Assembly (NCBI GenBank): GCA_963717695.1
Contig: CAVQWR010000005.1
Span: forward strand, 54,919-118,918
Direction of reading: 5' to 3'
Source of the DNA: CAIWHR01 sp963717695
GTDB taxonomy: Bacteria; Pseudomonadota; Gammaproteobacteria; Burkholderiales; Casimicrobiaceae
DNA length: 64,000 nt
Shown: piece by piece, positions 28,349-39,256 of the stretch
How positions within the stretch are numbered: the stretch's first letter is position 1
Layout of the letters: each line of letters opens with the position of its first letter
The notes under the pieces: model-generated
The model's database searches: none
The model's input: the letters and a program-made list of their open reading frames with translations, nothing else
Told to the model about the DNA's origin: nothing
Translations under genes and position numbers: made by a program

Positions 28349-29278
28349 TTGAACATCATTCTGCTGTCGAGCGCCACGTCGCGGGCCCGCGTGCTGACGC
28401 TCGACTGGCGCCACGGCATGCTCGGCGCCTGCGCGCTTTTCGCGATGGTGATCGGCAGCGCACTGATCTTCAATTTCATCACGCTGAAATATGCGGCATC
28501 GACGCAGAACCCGCTCCTGAAGGCGATCCTGCTCGCCGACCAGAGGGAGGAGGCGGTCAAGACCCAGGAAATCGTCCAGAGCCATCTCAACACCATGGCG
28601 ATCCGGCTCGGCGAGCTGCAGGCGCGCGTGCTGCGGCTCGACGGCCTCGGCGAGCATCTCGCCAAGGCCGCGGGCCTGAAGCCGCAGGAGCTGCCGTCGC
28701 TGCCGACCGCGGAAACGCCGGGCGAGGGCGGCGCCGAGTCGTCGTCGCAGCCGTCGCGCCAGCTTTCGGTCAGCGAATTCGCCGACCTCCTCGCAAAGCT
28801 CGCGGCTCAGGTCGACCAGCGCTCAGATCAGTTGAGCGTCCTCGAAGCACTGCTCGTCCAGAATTCCGCCAACAACAAGTTCATGCCGACGCTGGCGCCG
28901 ATCGTCAACGGCTGGTTCTCGTCGAACTTCGGCTACCGCATCGATCCCTTCACCGGATTGCAGTCCTTCCATGAAGGCATCGACTTCCCGGCGACGACGG
29001 GAACAGAAATCGTCGCCGCGGCAAGCGGCAAGGTCGTCTCGGCGGGATGGCACCCTCAATATGGTAAAATGGTCGAGATCGATCACGGAAACGGCTTGGT
29101 CTCGGTTTACGCCCACACATCCCAGATTTTCGTGAACGAGGGCGACCTCGTGATGCGCGGCCAGCGCGTGGCGCTGGTGGGGTCGACCGGCCGCTCGACC
29201 GGACCGCACCTGCACTTCGAGGTCCGGCTCAACGGCGTGCCGCAGAATCCCGCACGTTTCCTCCGCGCGTCGAACTGA
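28349..29278 (+). CDS. M23 family metallopeptidase (LytM type)
   Basis: 309 residues. A basic start leads to one membrane segment (about residues 25-48), then a coiled-coil-like region and Ser/Pro-rich linker, then the LytM domain from about 205: FGYRIDPFTG, the zinc ligands in HEGIDF and HLHFEV, and GKMVEIDHGNGLVSVYAH. All zinc ligands are present, so it may cleave peptidoglycan peptides or act as an amidase activator. TTG 28349 is chosen since GGGAGGAAG lies just upstream and the membrane segment follows in place. A strong terminator at 29321-29352 separates it from secA. Confidence 0.88.
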   Translation: MNIILLSSATSRARVLTLDWRHGMLGACALFAMVIGSALIFNFITLKYAASTQNPLLKAILLADQREEAVKTQEIVQSHLNTMAIRLGELQARVLRLDGLGEHLAKAAGLKPQELPSLPTAETPGEGGAESSSQPSRQLSVSEFADLLAKLAAQVDQRSDQLSVLEALLVQNSANNKFMPTLAPIVNGWFSSNFGYRIDPFTGLQSFHEGIDFPATTGTEIVAAASGKVVSAGWHPQYGKMVEIDHGNGLVSVYAHTSQIFVNEGDLVMRGQRVALVGSTGRSTGPHLHFEVRLNGVPQNPARFLRASN

Positions 29279-29320
29279 ACCCAGACTCGAGCCCGCGCCG
29301 CCTCCAAGCGGGCGCGAAAC

Positions 29321-29352
29321 AGGGGTGAGGCGGTCCTCACCCCTTGTTTTTT
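29321..29352 (+). terminator. Rho-independent terminator between the M23 peptidase gene and secA
   Basis: AGGGGTGAGG (29321-29330) pairs perfectly with CCTCACCCCT (29335-29344) around the loop CGGT, followed by TGTTTTTT (29345-29352). It lies 43 bases after the peptidase stop and 29 bases before the secA ATG, so it could also serve as an attenuator in the secA leader. Confidence 0.85.
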
Positions 29353-29380
29353 CCGCCTGCCGCCCGAAACTCACACTTTC

Positions 29381-32140
<2,760 letters not shown>

Positions 32141-32502
32141 GGTAAAGCTGCTGCGCAGGCCGTCTGCGTCGTTGTGTCCTCGCTCGGGGCTCGCTGTAAT
32201 TTCGGTACTGTGACTCCGGCCGCCCGGCGATCCCGCCGGGCTTGACGTGCCGCACCGATGCATTGCGGCTCATCAGCCTCCGCCGCAACAAGCCGCTCCG
32301 CGGCGTGTTGTCTCGCCCCTGCCTGCGGGCCGCCTTGCATCCGGGCCGCTCGTGACGCTTTCCGTTCAGGCCAACCCTTCGGCGAGGCGGTAGTACGATC
32401 GGGCCAACGACTGCGCCGCACGTGGTTCGGGGCTCGCCCAAGTCGGCAACGGCGTTCACGCGTGCGATAGAATCGGCGTGACCCCACGAACCGGTTTCGC
32501 AC
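32141..32502. other. Intergenic stretch between secA and argJ
   Basis: About 360 bases with no supportable gene; short frames on both strands lack ribosome sites. It holds the GC hairpin at 32222-32241 and, near the argJ start, GATAGAAT (about 32464-32471), which could be a -10 element, though no matching -35 is evident. Confidence 0.5.
32222..32241 (+). terminator. GC-rich hairpin downstream of secA (possible terminator)
   Basis: GCCCGGCG and CGCCGGGC pair perfectly around the loop ATCC. No T tract follows (TTGACG), so intrinsic termination would be weak; it may instead stabilise the secA mRNA 3' end. Confidence 0.35.
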
Positions 32503-33732
32503 ATGCCCGTCCGCTACACCCCACCGAAGCCCGCTGATCTGCTGCCCGTTGCGGGTGTCACGCTCGGCACCGCGGCCGGAAAAATCAAGAACTGGCAGCG
32601 CGACGACGTCGTGCTCGCGGTGTTCGAGCCGGGCACGGTCGCCGCAGGCGTGTTCACGCAGAACCGTTTCTGCGCGGCACCGGTCACCGTGTGCCGGCGC
32701 CATCTTGCGCGGGACGGGCGTCTCCGCGCGCTCGTGATCAATGCCGGCAACGCGAATGCAGGCACCGGCGCCTCCGGCATCGCCGATGCCGAATCGACGT
32801 GCGCGGCGGTCGCGAGCCTGCTTGCGTGCCGGATGCAGGAAGTCCTGCCCTTTTCGACGGGGGTGATCATGGAGCCGCTTCCTCTCGCGAAAATCATCGC
32901 TGCGCTGCCCCAGGCGAAGGCCGCGCAGGCGGCCGATCACTGGTTCGCCGCAGTGTCGGCGATGATGACGACCGACACCGTGCCCAAGGGCGCGTCGCGC
33001 CGCATCGACGTCGGCGGCGTCGCCGTGACGGTGACGGGGATCGCGAAGGGCGCCGGGATGATCCACCCCAACATGGCGACGATGCTGGCATTCATTGCCA
33101 CCGACGCGCCGATCGCGCGCGCGCTGCTTGCGGAGCTTGCTCCCGCGGTTGCCGACGCGTCCTTCAATTGCGCGACCGTCGACGGCGACACGTCGACCAA
33201 CGACAGCTTCGTCCTGGCCGCGACGGGTCGCGCGCCGGTTCCCGCCATCGAGCGCGCCGACGACCCCCGGCTCGCCCCGATTCGCGCCGCGATCACCGAA
33301 GTCGCCGTCCTGCTCGCGCAGGCGATCGTCCGCGATGGCGAAGGCGCGACCAAGTTCATGACGATCGTGGTCGAAGGCGGCCGCGATGTCGCCGAGTGTC
33401 GGAAGGTCGCGCTCGCGATCGCCCACTCGCCGCTCGTCAAGACGGCGTTCTTCGCCTCCGATCCCAATCTCGGTCGCATCGTCTGCGCAATCGGCAATGC
33501 GGGCGCGCCGGATCTCGATCCGGCCGGCGTGTCGTTCTATCTCGACGACGTCATGGTCGTGCACGCCGGCGGCCGCGCGCCGTCGTACCGCGAGGAAGAC
33601 GGCCAGCGCGTGATGAAGCAGGAGGAGATCACGGTTCGCGTGGCACTCGGCCGGGGTGATGCCAGGGCGCAGGTGTGGACCTGCGACTTCTCGCACGATT
33701 ACGTCAGCATCAACGCGGACTACCGAAGTTGA
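32503..33732 (+). CDS. argJ: Bifunctional ornithine acetyltransferase / N-acetylglutamate synthase ArgJ
   Basis: Transfers acetyl from N-acetylornithine to glutamate and, in bifunctional forms, also makes N-acetylglutamate, feeding arginine synthesis. 409 residues. The autocleavage site lies in KGAGMIHPNMATMLAF, where Thr193 becomes the nucleophile of the beta subunit; VINAGNANAGTG, FNCATVDGDTSTNDS and GEGATKF are further hallmarks, and the protein ends HDYVSINADYRS as is typical. The stop overlaps the next gene's TTG (TTGA). Adjacent secA is the usual neighbour in betaproteobacteria. Confidence 0.96.
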   Translation: MPVRYTPPKPADLLPVAGVTLGTAAGKIKNWQRDDVVLAVFEPGTVAAGVFTQNRFCAAPVTVCRRHLARDGRLRALVINAGNANAGTGASGIADAESTCAAVASLLACRMQEVLPFSTGVIMEPLPLAKIIAALPQAKAAQAADHWFAAVSAMMTTDTVPKGASRRIDVGGVAVTVTGIAKGAGMIHPNMATMLAFIATDAPIARALLAELAPAVADASFNCATVDGDTSTNDSFVLAATGRAPVPAIERADDPRLAPIRAAITEVAVLLAQAIVRDGEGATKFMTIVVEGGRDVAECRKVALAIAHSPLVKTAFFASDPNLGRIVCAIGNAGAPDLDPAGVSFYLDDVMVVHAGGRAPSYREEDGQRVMKQEEITVRVALGRGDARAQVWTCDFSHDYVSINADYRS

Positions 33733-34637
33733 CGGCCTCCGGCAAGACTGATGTTGCTGCGCTGCTCGCCCGCGTCGAGAGCATTCTCGAGCGCGTCGAG
33801 GCGGTGTTGCCGCCACCGCCACCGCCGACCGACTGGCACGCAACGGCATTCCGCTGGCGCAAGCGCGGCGGTGGCGGATATCTGCAGGCAATCGCCCATC
33901 CGCACGGCATCCGGCTCGACGAGCTCGTCGCCATCGACGCGCAGAAGCAGGCGATCGACGCCAACACGCGCCAGTTCGTCGCGGGGCTTCCCGCCAACAA
34001 CGTGCTGCTCACGGGATCGCGGGGCACCGGCAAGTCGTCGCTGGTGAAGGCGATGCTGGTCAAATACGCCGGCCGTGGACTGCGGCTGATCGAGGTCGAC
34101 AAGGCCGACCTCGTCGACCTGCCCGACATCGCGGCGCTGGTCGAAAACCGCCGCGAGCGCTTCATCGTGTTCTGCGACGACCTCACGTTCGACGCGGGAG
34201 AGCCCGGCTACAAGGCGCTCAAGGTGATGCTCGACGGCACGCTCGCCGTCGCGGCCGCCAACGTCCTCATCTACGCGACGTCGAACCGGCGCCACCTCAT
34301 TCCCGAGTTCATGAGCGAGAACCTCGAGACGAAGCACGTCGGCGAGGAGGTTCACCCCGGCGAGTCGGTCGAGGAGAAGATCTCGCTGTCCGAGCGGTTC
34401 GGCCTGTGGATCTCGTTCTACCCGTTCATGCAGGAGGACTATCTCGCGGCGGTGGCGAGCTGGCTCGCGGTGTTTGGCGTCGCCGCCCCGACGAGCCGGC
34501 GCGAGGAGGAAGCGCGCACCCGTGACGCGCTGCAGTTCGCGCTGCAGCGCGGCTCGCGCAGCGGCCGCGTCGCCTGGCAGTTCGCGCGGGGATTCGCGGG
34601 GGCCGCCGCGCTGTCCCGCCGGTCGAAGGCGAAGTGA
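33729..34637 (+). CDS. DUF815-family AAA-type ATPase
   Basis: 302 residues with a proline run near residue 30 (VLPPPPPPTDW), Walker A TGSRGTGKSSLVKA (about 95-108), Walker B-like FIVFCDDLTFD, sensor 1-like YATSNRRHLIP, and the conserved HPGESVEEKISLSERFGLWISF split here to its core SLSERFGLW. The family is widespread but its function is not established. The TTG start at 33729 overlaps the argJ stop, giving translational coupling; no ATG precedes Walker A in a suitable place. It overlaps the next gene by GTGA. Confidence 0.85.
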   Translation: MTASGKTDVAALLARVESILERVEAVLPPPPPPTDWHATAFRWRKRGGGGYLQAIAHPHGIRLDELVAIDAQKQAIDANTRQFVAGLPANNVLLTGSRGTGKSSLVKAMLVKYAGRGLRLIEVDKADLVDLPDIAALVENRRERFIVFCDDLTFDAGEPGYKALKVMLDGTLAVAAANVLIYATSNRRHLIPEFMSENLETKHVGEEVHPGESVEEKISLSERFGLWISFYPFMQEDYLAAVASWLAVFGVAAPTSRREEEARTRDALQFALQRGSRSGRVAWQFARGFAGAAALSRRSKAK

Positions 34638-35572
34638 CCGAACGGCTCGTTCGCGTGGCGGCGGCGGTGATCCTGCGGCCGGACGGCGATGTGCTGATGG
34701 CCCAGCGGCCTGCCGGCAAGGCTTACGAAGGCTACTGGGAATTCCCCGGCGGCAAGCTCGAGCCCGGCGAGTCGCCGCGCGCCGCGCTCGACCGCGAGTT
34801 GCACGAGGAGCTGGGGCTCACGGTGGTGCGCGCGTCGCCGTGGTTCGTTCAGCGCTACCTCTATCCGCACGCGCACGTCGAGCTCCATTTCTTTCGCGTG
34901 TTCGCCTGGCGCGGCGAGCCGCACGGCCACGACAACCAGGCGTTCGCGTGGCAGAAGCCGGGCCGGTTCGACGTGGCGCCGCTGCTTCCGGCGAACACGC
35001 TCGTCCTGCGTGCGCTGCTGCTGCCGCCGGTCTATGGCATCACGATGGCCGGCACGCTGGGCGAAGAGACGTTTCTCGCCCGCGCGGAAACGGCGCTGGC
35101 GAACGGGCTCCGGCTCGTGCAGTTCCGGGAAAAGGACTGGGACCACTCCCGGCAGCGCGCGTTGTGCGCGGCGCTTGTCACGCGCGCCGATGCGCATGGC
35201 GCGCGCGTGCTGTTGAACGGCAGTGTCGAAAACGCGCGCGCGTGGGGATGCGCCGGCGTGCACTGGACATCGGCCGCACTCGCGGCCGCGAACGGGCGAC
35301 CGCAGGACCTCCTCTGTGCGGCATCCTGCCATTCACGGGCGGAACTCGCGCGTGCGGGCGAGCTCGGTTGCGACTTCGCGGTGCTGGGCCCGGTGCAGCG
35401 AACGCCGACGCATCCGGGCGCGACGCCCCTGGGCTGGAGCGGATTCGCGGACATCGCGCTCGATGCGACGCTTCCCGTCTACGCGCTCGGCGGTCTGGTG
35501 CGGGCCGATCTCGATGTCGCCATCGAGCACGGCGCCCACGGCGTCGCGCTGCAGCGCGACGCCTGGCGGTAA
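34634..35572 (+). CDS. MutT-type Nudix hydrolase fused to a ThiE-like domain
   Basis: 312 residues. The N-terminal domain (about 1-130) has a complete Nudix box, GGKLEPGESPRAALDRELHE and then ELGL, as in 8-oxo-dGTP hydrolases. The C-terminal half (about 145-312) is a TIM-barrel like thiamine-phosphate synthase: LRLVQFREKDW, GVHWTSAAL, SCHSRAELARAGELGCDF, VLGPVQRTPTHPG and VYALGGL. Such MutT-ThiE fusions are known in beta- and gammaproteobacteria; whether the ThiE-like part is a true synthase is unclear. The GTG start overlaps the DUF815 stop. It ends 12 bases before the convergent yacG. Confidence 0.9.
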   Translation: MTERLVRVAAAVILRPDGDVLMAQRPAGKAYEGYWEFPGGKLEPGESPRAALDRELHEELGLTVVRASPWFVQRYLYPHAHVELHFFRVFAWRGEPHGHDNQAFAWQKPGRFDVAPLLPANTLVLRALLLPPVYGITMAGTLGEETFLARAETALANGLRLVQFREKDWDHSRQRALCAALVTRADAHGARVLLNGSVENARAWGCAGVHWTSAALAAANGRPQDLLCAASCHSRAELARAGELGCDFAVLGPVQRTPTHPGATPLGWSGFADIALDATLPVYALGGLVRADLDVAIEHGAHGVALQRDAWR

Positions 35573-35584
35573 ACCGGCTTCGGT

Positions 35585-35803
35585 CTAGTCCCCGTCCGCG
35601 GGATCGCGCGTATCGCCTTCGCGTTCCGAGTCGAGCTCGGCGTCGGGTGATGCGCCAACCGGGATCCGGTAGGACTCCGACGCCCATGCGCCGAGGTCGA
35701 TCATCCGGCAGCGATGCGAGCAGAACGGCCGCCACCGCGATGCCGGCGTGAATTCGACGGGGACTCCGCACGTTGGGCAGCTGACGACGAGTGGAATGGT
35801 CAT
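35585..35803 (-). CDS. yacG: DNA gyrase inhibitor / zinc-ribbon protein YacG
   Basis: 72-residue zinc-ribbon protein. Zinc ligands are CPTCG at residues 9-13 and CSHRC about 15-20 residues later, followed by the family signature RMIDLGAWASE and an acidic C-terminus. In E. coli the orthologue binds GyrB and inhibits gyrase and is encoded near coaE and zapD, as here. It lies 12 bases upstream of the TPR glycosyltransferase-like gene on the same strand direction, at the promoter-distal end of the pil-coaE-zapD group. Confidence 0.9.
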   Translation of the reverse strand: MTIPLVVSCPTCGVPVEFTPASRWRPFCSHRCRMIDLGAWASESYRIPVGASPDAELDSEREGDTRDPADGD

Positions 35804-35815
35804 CGGAATGGCCGG

Positions 35816-37789
35816 TCAGGCCGGGGTCGCTCTGCCGGATCCTTCAGTCGGCCACGCCGACAGCGTGCGCTGCTGCGCCGCGGCCGCCACGGCTTCCGCG
35901 AAGAATTGCCCGAGCTCGCCGATCGCCGCGCCGCTGTCGAACAGCAGATCGTTCCGGCGCGCGATGTCGGCCTGCCGCTGCGCGCGCCAGGGCTTGTCCT
36001 GCGCGAGGCGAAGCGCGAGATCGACGTAGCGGTCCGGGCTGTCCGCGATCAGCTCCGCGAGCCCCATCTTCCGGTAGAGCGCGGAGGTCTGGCGACCGCG
36101 CGCGAATTCGCCTTCCCATGCGACGATCGGGATGCCGTGCGCGAACATCTCGTAGCTCGACGTGCCGCCGCTGAAATGCGGCGTGTCGAGCACGGCATCC
36201 GCGTTCGCAAGAAAGCCGAGGAACGCATCCAGCCGCAGGAAGGGCAGGATGACGATACGCGAGGCCACGTCGGGGTGCGCGTGCTGGAATCGCTGCACCA
36301 GCAGGCGGTTCCAGTGGTCGTGCTTGTCGCCATTGAAGAGCACCAGCACGCCCTGCGGATCACGCCGCAGGATCGTCGCGACGACCGCGTCGAAATCGGG
36401 ATGGAATTTGATGGGATTCTGCGCGCACACGTAGGTCCGCGCGCCAGGCGGGATTCCGAGCGCCTCCCGCGCGGGCGCGGCGCCGGGAGCGGGCGGCCGC
36501 GCGATGACGCTCGGCGGCTCCGCGAGCGTGACGAGCGTCTCCGAGTAGTGCTGCTGCGCGCCCGCGGGCTCGAGCGCTGCCGACGAAATGAAATAGTCGA
36601 CGTTGGGAATTCCGGTCGTCACCGGATGGCCGAACGTCGCGCACTGAACGGGCGCGAGGCGGCTGAAGGCGAGGAAATACGTGCAGGGCTCCATGCCGAT
36701 GTCGGGATAGAGCATCACATCGAGGCGTTCCCGGGCGACGCGCTCGCGCATCGCGGCGAGGTCGTCCTCGGGCAGAAGCGTCGTATCGGCGGGCGCCGCG
36801 TTGCCGCGTCGACCGACGGTGAACCTGCGCACTTCGAACCGGCCTGCATCGAGACGGTCCGCGATCGCGCCGAAGTGCTTGCCGATCGGATGATCGGGGC
36901 GCAGATACCGCGAGGCGATGCCAACCCGGATCCGGCCGGTCGGTCCGGCGTAGCTGACCGTATGCGGCGCGATCCATCCGAGTTGCGGGCAGGCGCCAAG
37001 ATAGAAGTTCGCGAGGCGCGTGCGCAGCTCACGGTCGTTGCGGCCCTGGTACGCCGTGTAGAAGACGGTGCTGCTCGCGTAGCGCAGCGGGTCCGCCAGC
37101 ACGAGGCCCCGGGCCGCAAAGCCGGACAGCGCCGTCGTGACGCGCTGGCGCGCATCGTCGATGTCCGCCACGGAAAACGGGATCACCGGCATCGTCAGCG
37201 CGTGCAGGACCTCGACGCCGGGGTTGGCGAAGCGATCCATCGATTGCCGAAACGCGCGCATCGCGTCCTCGCTGCGCCCGAGATCCTGCAGGACGTTGCC
37301 GAGTCGCGCGAGCGACTGCGCCGCCTCTTCCTTGCGCCCCTGCGAATCCTGCACCAGCGCGAGATTGTTGAGCGCGCCCGTGTGCAGGGGGTTGGCGCTC
37401 GCTGCATGTCGATAGCTTTCCTCGGCTTCCTGCATCCGATTCTGCTGTCGCAGCGCGTTGCCGAGATTGAACGCCGCATCGGCAAACGCCGGGTCGGCGC
37501 GCAACGCGCTGCGAAAGGCAGCCTCGGCCTCCGGCAGGCGCTGCAGCATCGTGAGGGCGTTGCCGAGATTGCTCCACGCCGCGGCATTGCGTCCGTTCGC
37601 GCGCACCGATTGCTGCAGCAGGTCCGCCGCGAGGTCGTAGCGACCGGCGCCGTAGACGAGGAGCCCGAGATAGTGGAGCGCGTCCGCGTTCGCCGGCTCG
37701 CGTGCAAGGATCGATCGGTATCGCGCTTCCGCCTCGGCGTGCCGGCCCGCCTGATGCAGGCGCACGGCCTCCTGCAGGGCCTCGGTCAT
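35816..37789 (-). CDS. TPR protein with O-GlcNAc-transferase-like (GT41/SPINDLY) C-terminal domain
   Basis: 657 residues. About five TPR units occupy residues 1-190 (for example AEARYRSILAREPANADALHYLG), then a GT41-like catalytic region: RIRVGIASRYLRPDHPIGKH, LDVMLYPDIGMEP, FSRLAPVQCATFGHPVTTGIPNVDYFIS in part, QNPIKFHPDF and TPHFSGGTSSYEMFAHGIPIV. The HPVTTG and GGTSSYE segments correspond to UDP-sugar-binding motifs of the family. Proteins of this type in bacteria often glycosylate surface proteins such as pilins or flagellins; the neighbouring pil genes make that plausible but unproven. It sits between yacG and zapD, which are more usually adjacent. Confidence 0.85.
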   Translation of the reverse strand: MTEALQEAVRLHQAGRHAEAEARYRSILAREPANADALHYLGLLVYGAGRYDLAADLLQQSVRANGRNAAAWSNLGNALTMLQRLPEAEAAFRSALRADPAFADAAFNLGNALRQQNRMQEAEESYRHAASANPLHTGALNNLALVQDSQGRKEEAAQSLARLGNVLQDLGRSEDAMRAFRQSMDRFANPGVEVLHALTMPVIPFSVADIDDARQRVTTALSGFAARGLVLADPLRYASSTVFYTAYQGRNDRELRTRLANFYLGACPQLGWIAPHTVSYAGPTGRIRVGIASRYLRPDHPIGKHFGAIADRLDAGRFEVRRFTVGRRGNAAPADTTLLPEDDLAAMRERVARERLDVMLYPDIGMEPCTYFLAFSRLAPVQCATFGHPVTTGIPNVDYFISSAALEPAGAQQHYSETLVTLAEPPSVIARPPAPGAAPAREALGIPPGARTYVCAQNPIKFHPDFDAVVATILRRDPQGVLVLFNGDKHDHWNRLLVQRFQHAHPDVASRIVILPFLRLDAFLGFLANADAVLDTPHFSGGTSSYEMFAHGIPIVAWEGEFARGRQTSALYRKMGLAELIADSPDRYVDLALRLAQDKPWRAQRQADIARRNDLLFDSGAAIGELGQFFAEAVAAAAQQRTLSAWPTEGSGRATPA

Positions 37790-37807
37790 GATCGAGAGAA
37801 GTCCGGT

Positions 37808-38575
37808 TCAGAGGTTGCAGAACATCAGCTCGAACTCGACGTCGCGATTGCACACGGTGCCGCGCTCGGCGCCCGCGACGTTGATGAACCTGATGTTGAG
37901 CGCGTACTTGTTGGCGCTGATCTCGGGCACGCACGCGAGGTCGCGCCCGAGGGCGAGCCGAAGCAGCTGCGCGACCTTCGACGTCGTCAGCATCAGCTGG
38001 AAGACGCCGTGGAACGCGACCTGCCGGCTCGCGCGGCCGTTGTCGCGCAGCAGGCGGAGGATGATTCCGAGCCCATCGTGGATCGGCAGGAACGGCGCGA
38101 TCCATGCCTCCAGATCCGCCTTGCGCTCCGCCGCGGACGAGTTGAGCCAGTAGTGATAGGACGGCAGGTCGAACTCGCAGACGCCGCCGGGGATCACCGC
38201 GCGCTGCTTGATCGCCATCAGCCACTCGTTGTCGCGCAGATGCGCGCCGACCTTGCCCGTCTGCCCGAGCATCGCGCCGGTCACGCGGTCGATGTCGGCG
38301 AGCAGCGGATCGAGCACGTTGGTGTCGATCGCGGGATTGCTGCGCAGGCTTCCGAGGAGCTGCTTCTGCCGCTCCAGTTCCTGCAGGATGTCGGTCTTGA
38401 GATCGGCGCGTGCCGCGACGTCCGTGATCTCGAACAGCGCCGACAGCGCGGCGTGGTGGTCGGGCGCCTCGTCGCGCGCCGAGAAGAAGAGCACGCGCGA
38501 ATAGAGATCCTCGAGTCGCATCAGCGTGCGGATGCGCTCGTTCAGCGGGTGCTCGTAGCGAATCAGTTCCGACAA
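37808..38575 (-). CDS. zapD: Cell division protein ZapD
   Basis: FtsZ-associated protein (formerly YacF) that bundles FtsZ filaments by binding its C-terminal peptide. 255 residues with the family start YEHPLNERIRTLMRLEDLY and the beta-rich C-terminal domain (GVCEFDLPSYHYWL, YALNIRF). It lies between coaE (upstream, 48 bases) and the TPR glycosyltransferase-like gene. Its binding target, IPAFLRKQAD, is present in the FtsZ encoded at 18.0-19.2 kb. Confidence 0.93.
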   Translation of the reverse strand: MSELIRYEHPLNERIRTLMRLEDLYSRVLFFSARDEAPDHHAALSALFEITDVAARADLKTDILQELERQKQLLGSLRSNPAIDTNVLDPLLADIDRVTGAMLGQTGKVGAHLRDNEWLMAIKQRAVIPGGVCEFDLPSYHYWLNSSAAERKADLEAWIAPFLPIHDGLGIILRLLRDNGRASRQVAFHGVFQLMLTTSKVAQLLRLALGRDLACVPEISANKYALNIRFINVAGAERGTVCNRDVEFELMFCNL

Positions 38576-38623
38576 CGGAGGTGCCTCGTCAAAGCAGGAT
38601 TCTGCCCGAAGTTGGCGCGGGCA

Positions 38624-39256
38624 TCATGCGACGCGTGCCGGATTCCCGGCGGAAGCCCCGGCAAGCGACCGGTACAGGCGGTCCAGCACCGCGACCCGCG
38701 GCGCGATGGAGGCAGGCGGACCCGAATTGTCGATCACGTCGTCGGCGCGGACCAGCCGTTCCGCCCGTGTAATTTGCGTCGCCATGATGGCGCGCACTTC
38801 CGCGGACGCGATGCCGCTGCGCGCCATGGTCCGCTCGACCTGCAGGTCCTCCGGGCAGTCGACCACCAGGACTCGCTGGACGATGCTCGTGAGGCTGCCG
38901 CTGCGCTCGAGCAGCAGCGGAACCACGAGGATGCCGTACGGGCTCGTCCAGCACGCCGCCGCCTTCGCCGCGGCGTCGCGAATGAGCGGGTGCATGATCG
39001 CCTCGAGCCGCTGGCGCTGCAGCGGGTCGGCGAAGACGCTGCTCCGCAGGCGTCCGCGGTCGAGGGTGTCATCCTCGCGGAAATACTCGGCGCCAAAGGC
39101 GGCGCGTATCGCCGCGTGCCCGTCCGCTCCCGGCGCCGACAGCTCGTGCGCAAGCCGGTCGGTGTCGGTGACGTCGACGCCGAGGCGTGCGAATGCGTCG
39201 GCGACCGTCGACTTGCCGCTTCCGATCCCGCCCGTGAGGCCGACCGCGAATTTCAC
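38624..39256 (-). CDS. coaE: Dephospho-CoA kinase CoaE
   Basis: Phosphorylates dephospho-CoA at the ribose 3' position, the last step of coenzyme A synthesis. 210 residues with the P-loop GLTGGIGSGKST near the N-terminus, DTDRLAHEL, GRLRSSVFADP, HPLIRD and VPLLLERSG. GTG 39256 is used: it gives the canonical start just before the P-loop and overlaps the pilD stop as GTGA, implying coupling. The frame is intact. Confidence 0.94.
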   Translation of the reverse strand: MKFAVGLTGGIGSGKSTVADAFARLGVDVTDTDRLAHELSAPGADGHAAIRAAFGAEYFREDDTLDRGRLRSSVFADPLQRQRLEAIMHPLIRDAAAKAAACWTSPYGILVVPLLLERSGSLTSIVQRVLVVDCPEDLQVERTMARSGIASAEVRAIMATQITRAERLVRADDVIDNSGPPASIAPRVAVLDRLYRSLAGASAGNPARVA

